A stretch of DNA of 11,215 bases, taken from Eimeria necatrix. Taxonomy: Eukaryota > Apicomplexa > Conoidasida > Eucoccidiorida > Eimeriidae. How positions within the stretch are numbered: position 1 is the first letter of the stretch; every line of letters begins with the position of its first letter. Of this stretch, positions 7,148-11,215 are shown one piece after another. A model generated the notes under the pieces. That model saw only the letters and a program-made list of their open reading frames with translations. It did no database searches and was not told where the DNA came from. Both the position numbers and the translations under genes were made by a program. The stretch covers positions 1 through 11,215 of the forward strand of contig NW_013651856.1 of NCBI RefSeq assembly GCF_000499385.1, given 5' to 3'.

Positions 7148-7621
7148 ATGCGTGGCAAAACGATATGCTTCATCCCATGGCATGGTTGCCATGGGATGAA
7201 GCAAAGACCTGACGCATCCACTGACTGCACGAAGCGCGTGCTAAGCATTCAAATGTACGCGCAAGACATCATGCACTTGCAGCCCTATTTGCGGATAGTA
7301 ACTGCAAATAGATCCAAAACAAATAGATCCAAAGTATCCAATAATATTTTTTGCGAATCTGCAGGATGTATGGCTAATGATTCAAAGCAGCCGATTGTCA
7401 ACTGCATATCATTCACTGCTTGGCAACGTGAATTAGCTCCTCCTAAACATGCGATCCAACGCAACACAGCTTGGCAACGTGAATTAGCTCCTCCTAAACA
7501 TGCGATCCAACGCAACACATCCGTCTCCCGTGACGAGCAACTGCTTTTGGGTGCGGCGTTACTTCTATTTCTCAATGTAGTCAGTTTTTGCGCAACCACA
7601 AAGGCTGTTCGGGACGACTGA
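7148..7621 (+). CDS. Open frame spanning hairpin and 51-bp repeat, doubtful
   Basis: The frame is open to TGA at 7619-7621, with ATG at 7148 giving 157 codons. It reads through the perfect hairpin at 7166-7203 and through both 51-bp tandem units, which appear in the protein as two exact 17-residue copies beginning TAWQRELAPP. The opposite strand is also open over 7285-7653, and 51 is divisible by three, so openness across the repeat is not evidence of coding. The C-terminal part contains a hydrophobic stretch (about LLLGAALLLFLNVVSF) that could be a membrane segment. No family recognised. Confidence 0.12.
   Translation: MRGKTICFIPWHGCHGMKQRPDASTDCTKRVLSIQMYAQDIMHLQPYLRIVTANRSKTNRSKVSNNIFCESAGCMANDSKQPIVNCISFTAWQRELAPPKHAIQRNTAWQRELAPPKHAIQRNTSVSRDEQLLLGAALLLFLNVVSFCATTKAVRDD
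7166..7203. repeat. Perfect 17-bp stem with 4-nt loop
   Basis: TGCTTCATCCCATGGCA (7166-7182), loop TGGT, then the exact reverse complement at 7187-7203. Outer arms ATGCGT (7148-7153) and ACGCAT (7212-7217) can pair across a 12-by-8 nt internal loop, extending the fold to about 70 nt. The stem starts 23 bp after the 514-bp duplication ends. Possible readings are a small structured RNA, a terminator-like or regulatory stem, or the scar of a palindromic insertion. No adjacent promoter or gene helps to choose. It is too compact for a canonical animal microRNA precursor stem. Confidence 0.95.
7305..7333. repeat. Two copies of a 14-bp unit, period 15
   Basis: CAAATAGATCCAAA occurs at 7305-7318 and 7320-7333, separated by one A. 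This is a small direct repeat lying between the hairpin and the 51-bp duplication. Confidence 0.9.
7418..7519. repeat. Exact tandem duplication, 51-bp unit
   Basis: 7418-7468 and 7469-7519 are identical and head to tail. The sequences differ immediately on either side (7417 against 7468, 7469 against 7520), so there are exactly two full units. The unit starts GCTTGGCAACGTG and ends CAACGCAACACA. No substitutions were found between the units. Confidence 0.97.
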
Positions 7622-7663
7622 AATACGCGATTACACATATGAGAGAAAGACACATATTATTGC

Positions 7664-7990
7664 GTCGCGTATGCGCTGGTGCCCAGCTTGTGAGTCCTCC
7701 TTGTCAAATGGAGAACCGCCGCGAGTAACATTCTCATCCTGTTGCACTGTCTCAGTTTGTTTCCCTGTTGGCTCTATTGATTTTTCAGCAGAGAAGGCTT
7801 TGCATTGCATGCTCGCAGCGTTGGGCAACAGTCTTTGCGTTATAACGAAAAATTTAACATTCACTTTTGGCTCGAAACACTTTGGTAGTCTACACTAGGA
7901 CGCTCCTAATGCATCGCACAGTGGACGGTGAGCGCGAATATTTTAATGAACAGTATTAATAGGAACGAAATTCAAACAAGAGACACGTAG
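7664..7990. other. No supported feature
   Basis: Opposite frames of about 75 codons overlap at 7631-7898. Neither shows a known motif. The TAG at 7988-7990 closes the frame upstream of the longest open reading frame in the window. Confidence 0.5.
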
Positions 7991-8083
7991 CACGTATCGC
8001 AAAAGCATGAGAGGAAGCCGCCTGTTTTATCGGTGACGCGTGGCAGTGCTCTGTCCTCAAAGGCCCTACGCATTCGCGACGCT

Positions 8084-8671
8084 ATGACTGTCGAAGTTTC
8101 GCTATTGCCAACCGACCATGGCCTAAGCGTAGCAGGCGCGCTTTACAAATTTGTAGGACAGCACCAATATCTCCTCGCCGTGGCGGCTTCTCCGTTCTAC
8201 ATTCGGCGTTCCCTTCAATCAAGTTTGTTTAAAGCTGGACTGCGCTTCCCCAGGACCAGTGTTGCTGCTGTGACAAGTCAGAGAAAAGGCAATACTGGCA
8301 ACGTTGCAATTCTGAAACAAGTCGGCTTCTGCATCAGCTTACACTGTCAACTTGTACGAATGTGCGCTTTCCGCGATTATTCAATTGCCTCAAACTCATG
8401 GAAAACGGCAAACGGTGTCTTTCAATACCTTCAACAATCTTCAAAAATTGTGGATTTTAAAGCAACGGGCATGGGCCTCGCTAAATCAATAATTTTTGCC
8501 ACAATAAATATGCGAACTTGGCCGTCCTGTGCTGCGGCGCCCCTTAATAATCTTGAAACCCATCATAAAGATCAAGGATGCGAGCTTACAGATTCGAAAC
8601 AACTTCTTAGGCTGCTGGTGAACCTTGCGCAACGAATACTTGACGGTTTCCCGAAGAATCAAGCATCGTGA
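8084..8671 (+). CDS. Longest open frame in window, hypothetical
   Basis: The frame contains 226 consecutive sense codons (7991-8668) between TAG 7988 and TGA 8669. The first ATG is at 8084, giving 195 residues; a GTG at 8033 would give 212 but is an unlikely eukaryotic start. The protein has a mixed composition, no signal peptide or clear membrane span, and a leucine-rich helical-looking end (LLRLLVNLAQRILDG). No family is recognised and no Kozak context, promoter or intron border convinced me. A T/C-rich stretch ending in AAAG near 8060 could be a weak splice acceptor. The stop codon lies within the left arm of the foldback repeat at 8669-8793. It may be a real exon, a decayed coding fragment, or chance. 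Confidence 0.25.
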   Translation: MTVEVSLLPTDHGLSVAGALYKFVGQHQYLLAVAASPFYIRRSLQSSLFKAGLRFPRTSVAAVTSQRKGNTGNVAILKQVGFCISLHCQLVRMCAFRDYSIASNSWKTANGVFQYLQQSSKIVDFKATGMGLAKSIIFATINMRTWPSCAAAPLNNLETHHKDQGCELTDSKQLLRLLVNLAQRILDGFPKNQAS

Positions 8672-8793
8672 CATGTTGCCAGCAGACCCGTTCACTTATG
8701 TCCCTCCGGTGATTTTATGGAAATGGTTGCCAGTAGAACCATTCATGTATCTCCAGAGGGAAATACATTAATGGATCTGCTGACAACATGTCA
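8669..8793. repeat. Foldback element with three related sub-units
   Basis: 8670-8709 and 8753-8792 are inverted relative to each other, with 32 of 40 positions matching (41 bp if the outer T/A pair at 8669/8793 is counted). The outermost 10 bases, TGACATGTTG and CAACATGTCA, pair perfectly. A third related 28-bp segment lies between them in the same orientation as the left arm (8727-8754, 22 of 28 matching 8676-8703). Most arm mismatches are transitions. The layout resembles a small non-autonomous foldback or miniature inverted-repeat element, but I see no target-site duplication in the flanks and no further copy in the window. Confidence 0.75.
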
Positions 8794-9951
8794 TACTACT
8801 CAATTCTTTGGCAGGCCGTTTGACACAAGAGTTCGATCTACAGCAGGCAACTGATGAGCGCGCATCCCTGTGTCGGACCCACAACGCGGAATAAAAGCAT
8901 GCATACCATAATGAGTATCAGTTCGCATGGGCCAAACACAGCGCTGCACTGAAAGCGGAATGGGCGCAGTCCGGAGCTAGGTGGTAGCGCTTAGATCTAG
9001 CAGTATTGCACTGCTTATGTTGCAACACTCAAAGCATTCTATGCATCATCATTGCATTAAGGTTACCCGGTCGGTTGCAGTCAAGATTTTTCGCACGTCG
9101 CTGCACTGAACAGACAAACAGTCGCTGTCGTGGGCCAGTAAAAAGCAAAATGACCGTGCTTCTAACATGGCTATGCGGTTGCGCACGGTCCACGGCACTA
9201 AGAACTCCTAATGGCACATCAGGGAGCTAGGCTGCTTTCTTCCATAGAGCGTGTTGCTTGTATGCTTCTTGCGAAAAGCCTGAGCGTTGAACGCTTTGTG
9301 TCGAAGCCATTTTTCGTGCTAGGAAATTCATGGGTACGTCTGCTTAGCTTACGTATTGGAGAGGGCCATCGCTAAAGTGTGGTGCCACAGGTGTGTAGCT
9401 CTGCACGCCTTGTAAAGAGTGGCGTGGAAACGTTTAAGAGTGCATGACGTGACGAGAGATTCGTTTGTACACTGCGCTAATCGGGAGTTTTAGTGCAGGG
9501 CATGCCTTCCCCGAGAAAGTCGACGTTTGCCGAACCCACAAGGTACGCACGGTGACGATGACATAGTGGGTGCTTTCTGCGAGTTGAGAAGTGAAATATG
9601 GATCCCGGTCACGGGCCTTCCTGGCGTTCCCGGTTGCTAATGCACTGGGGGAGCAAAATTTGTGCTTGCTTCAGCTGCTTATCTAATCAGCCCTCCAATT
9701 ATGCAGTGGTCTTTGATACCCAACGCGCTGATAAGGGGTCTAGGTCAGAACGGTATAATTCGTGGTAGTTTTTGGTGGGCATGCTCAGGAATTCACGCTC
9801 GAGTTATGACAGTGTTAACGCCTTAAGACTGAGGCCAGCTGCATGGGGTTGGGGAAAAACCATACCCTACTGTTCATTTGGCTCGGTCTTGTGTGCACAT
9901 GATACCAAAGGCAGCAGTGCGAATCGAGAAGAACTACATTCGCTTCGAGGA
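8794..9951. other. No supported feature
   Basis: Stop codons are dense in all frames, the longest frame being about 74 codons (9006-9230) with an antisense frame on top of it. An AATAAA hexamer lies near 8889. Region 9230-9770 is nearly devoid of frames over 60 codons. No RNA gene or repeat was recognised. Confidence 0.5.
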
Positions 9952-9973
9952 TCCAAAGCTTGCCTAGCCTATT
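9952..9973 (+). repeat. 22-bp direct repeat, left member
   Basis: Identical to 11155-11176 over 22 bases, with the core AAGCTTGCCTAGCC. The two members lie on either side of the right-hand end-repeat block (about 260 bp before it and 170 bp after it). Sequence beyond the 22 bases does not match. Confidence 0.9.
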
Positions 9974-10234
9974 TTGTCACTGACATCCACGAAAGAAACC
10001 CCCTACACCTATTGTGTGGGGTACTCCAGACGTAGTCCATGTGCGCACTTCTTGCTAAAAAGCGTACTTTTCACCAGCGTCTACTTCGTGACACATGCAG
10101 CCGAATCTAGCCATGTAGAGGTTCTAAAAGAAATATCCTCATCTGCCCTTGTTAAAACATCGTGGTTTTTCTCAACGGCAAAAGCGCAAAAACAACTGCG
10201 GTCAACCGAAAGAGAATTGGGTTGACAAGCTTTG
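9974..10234. other. Flank of right repeat copy, no supported gene
   Basis: Frames at 9772-10035 and 9974-10225 (83-87 codons) have no recognised domain. A purine-rich stretch, GAAAGAGAATTGGG, lies about 20 bp before the right repeat begins. In an LTR element that is where a polypurine tract would sit, but the match is not distinctive. Confidence 0.4.
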
Positions 10235-10305
10235 ATCCGTACAGTCGTCAATTCTAAGTGTCTCTTCAAGAAAGCCTGCTGCAGATATACATTCCTTGGA
10301 AACTG

Positions 10306-10405
10306 TTCTCTGTAAATGCCAATGCGCCTAATTCAGATCTAACTGCTCATTAAACTTCTCTGTAAATGCCAATGCGCCTAATTCAGATCTAACTGCTCAT
10401 TAAAC
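10306..10405. repeat. Exact tandem duplication, 50-bp unit
   Basis: 10306-10355 and 10356-10405 are identical. The unit begins TTCTCTGTAAATGCC and ends CTGCTCATTAAAC. The left block has a single copy at 122-171 with one difference (T150 against C). The duplication is therefore private to the right block and younger than the split between blocks. Confidence 0.97.
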
Positions 10406-10443
10406 AAGTCGTAAGCAGGCGTCAACTTCATCTGGAGCCAATA

Positions 10444-10716
10444 ATGATCTTTAGCATGGGAGCGGTGGTGCATGGCAGCGAATTAGTTAGCGAGAGAAAC
10501 ACTGTGCTCTACAGTCAAAGAACCACTATGGTTGAAAATGCGATGCGCTGGACAGCCGCGCAGTTGCAAGACGTCGCCAGGCTCGGAGGCAGGAATGCTT
10601 CAAATACCTTTACTGGAATCATGAAGTTGAGCACGGAGCACCGCTGCGGCAACTTCAGGGGGTGCGTGGCAATCGGTCAAATGCCGACCAGAGCGTTATT
10701 GTGCTTGTCGCGCTGA
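10444..10716 (+). CDS. Short open frame inside the right repeat copy, doubtful
   Basis: An ATG-initiated frame of 90 codons, homologous to the one at 210-431. Codons 1-46 are identical at nucleotide level and codon 47 is synonymous. Then replacements accumulate (for example Ala to Ser, Ser to Leu, Gly to Arg, Asp to Gly), and the TGA that ends the left frame is TGC here, extending the protein. No domain recognised. The pattern of changes does not suggest protein-level constraint in the second half. Confidence 0.12.
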   Translation: MIFSMGAVVHGSELVSERNTVLYSQRTTMVENAMRWTAAQLQDVARLGGRNASNTFTGIMKLSTEHRCGNFRGCVAIGQMPTRALLCLSR

Positions 10717-10982
10717 CTGGAAAGTTATAGCGTCTGCTAGAAGATCAGTGGACGCCGAACATGGGTACTCGCACGCAGATCACGAGAACTTGCAGCAGTA
10801 GAGAGTCGGCAACGAGGCTTCTGCTCCTCCGGCACAGCATGCTGCAAGACATGAGTTTTAGCCTATAGAGAACAAATGGAAGGATTTGTGATAATAGCAA
10901 GTACGTTTCTTCTTTTTGGCGCCGAGGCCGGGTAGTTGAGAGAAGCGGCACGTTCCAGAGGTAATGCAATTCTTCTGGATTC

Positions 10983-11154
10983 ACGCTGTGCCTATGGTAT
11001 CATGCACACACAACACGACGAAGCCAAATGATCAAGAGGTTTTCAATGTTACCAATCCCATACTGTTGGCCTCAGTTGTAAAATGTTCGCATTGGCATAA
11101 CACGATCGTGAATTTTTGAGCGTGCCCACGAAGTGTTACCGCGGAGTAAGCCGT
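10983..11154. other. No supported feature
   Basis: Short flank beyond the right repeat copy. It contains TTACCGCGG at about 11137, which by itself is too short to argue for an rRNA fragment. Confidence 0.4.
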
Positions 11155-11176
11155 TCCAAAGCTTGCCTAGCCTATT
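11155..11176 (+). repeat. 22-bp direct repeat, right member
   Basis: Exact copy of 9952-9973. Its right edge reads CAAATG while the left member continues TTGTCA, so the match ends sharply. Confidence 0.9.
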
Positions 11177-11215
11177 CAAATGCCCTACGAGCTAAATGCC
11201 GCACGTTGCAAGCTA

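Larger units (their letters stand above)
10235..10982. repeat. Dispersed repeat block, right copy (LTR-like or segmental)
   Basis: Direct-orientation partner of 2-721. Differences from the left copy are a loss of about 47 bp near 10276-10290, a private 50-bp tandem duplication (10306-10405), a gain of about 90 bp near 10735-10825, and a loss near 10952. Over 10442-10583 it is identical to the left copy. The next 143 bp differ at 16 positions. Similarity fades around 10982. No coding capacity typical of a retroelement is visible between the two blocks. Confidence 0.85.

Noticed and set aside
8670..8792. Three related 28-40 bp units considered as a short CRISPR-like array.
   Set aside because: One unit is inverted, spacing is irregular and the units are diverged; a foldback element fits better.
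553..10844. Hexamer GCATGC seen about nine times, more than the two or three expected, as in some apicomplexan promoters.
   Set aside because: Two pairs of occurrences are duplicates within repeats. The remaining excess is too small to support a regulatory role or a taxon.
11130..11176. TTACCGCGG recalling a conserved small-subunit rRNA segment, suggesting an organelle rRNA fragment.
   Set aside because: Nine bases match and the neighbouring sequence does not follow the rRNA consensus.

Overview
The window looks like non-coding or nearly non-coding nuclear DNA of a eukaryote. I estimate GC by eye at about 45 percent, and CpG is not obviously depleted. No bacterial-style gene packing is visible: stop codons are dense in all frames almost everywhere, and no protein family, rRNA, tRNA, CRISPR array or recognisable transposase or reverse transcriptase could be read. 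The taxon cannot be fixed from the sequence. Most open frames are 60-130 codons and look like chance. The exception is an open frame of 226 sense codons at 7991-8668, bounded by TAG 7988 and TGA 8669, which encodes no family I recognise.

What the window does contain is layered duplication. Two directly oriented, diverged and rearranged copies of a roughly 0.7 kb repeat sit at the two ends (2-721 and 10235-10982), about 10.2 kb apart. An extra partial copy lies at 775-897. This could be an LTR-like pair around a degenerate interior, or two members of a dispersed repeat family. Between them lie recent two-copy tandem duplications with units of 124 bp (5661-5910), 514 bp (6116-7142, two substitutions) and 51 bp (7418-7519). 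A 50-bp one (10306-10405) lies inside the right-hand copy. An old 110-bp tandem duplication with mostly transition differences lies at 1711-1912.

Inverted structures are the second theme. There is a perfect 17-bp stem with a 4-nt loop at 7166-7203, 23 bp after the 514-bp duplication ends. A foldback of about 125 bp with three related sub-units lies at 8669-8793. An 8-bp stem lies just before the 124-bp duplication (5629-5654), a 12-bp inverted repeat lies inside each 514-bp unit, and a 14-bp GC-only-core palindrome lies at 3876-3889.

Layout: 2-897 repeat family; 898-1540 unremarkable with one GC-rich open segment; 1541-1700 AT-rich island; 1711-1912 old tandem repeat; 1913-5628 essentially featureless; 5629-7519 cluster of hairpins and recent tandem duplications; 7991-8793 long open frame ending in the foldback; 8794-10234 featureless apart from one arm of a 22-bp direct repeat; 10235-10982 second end repeat; then flank to 11215. 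I could not identify genes that act together.
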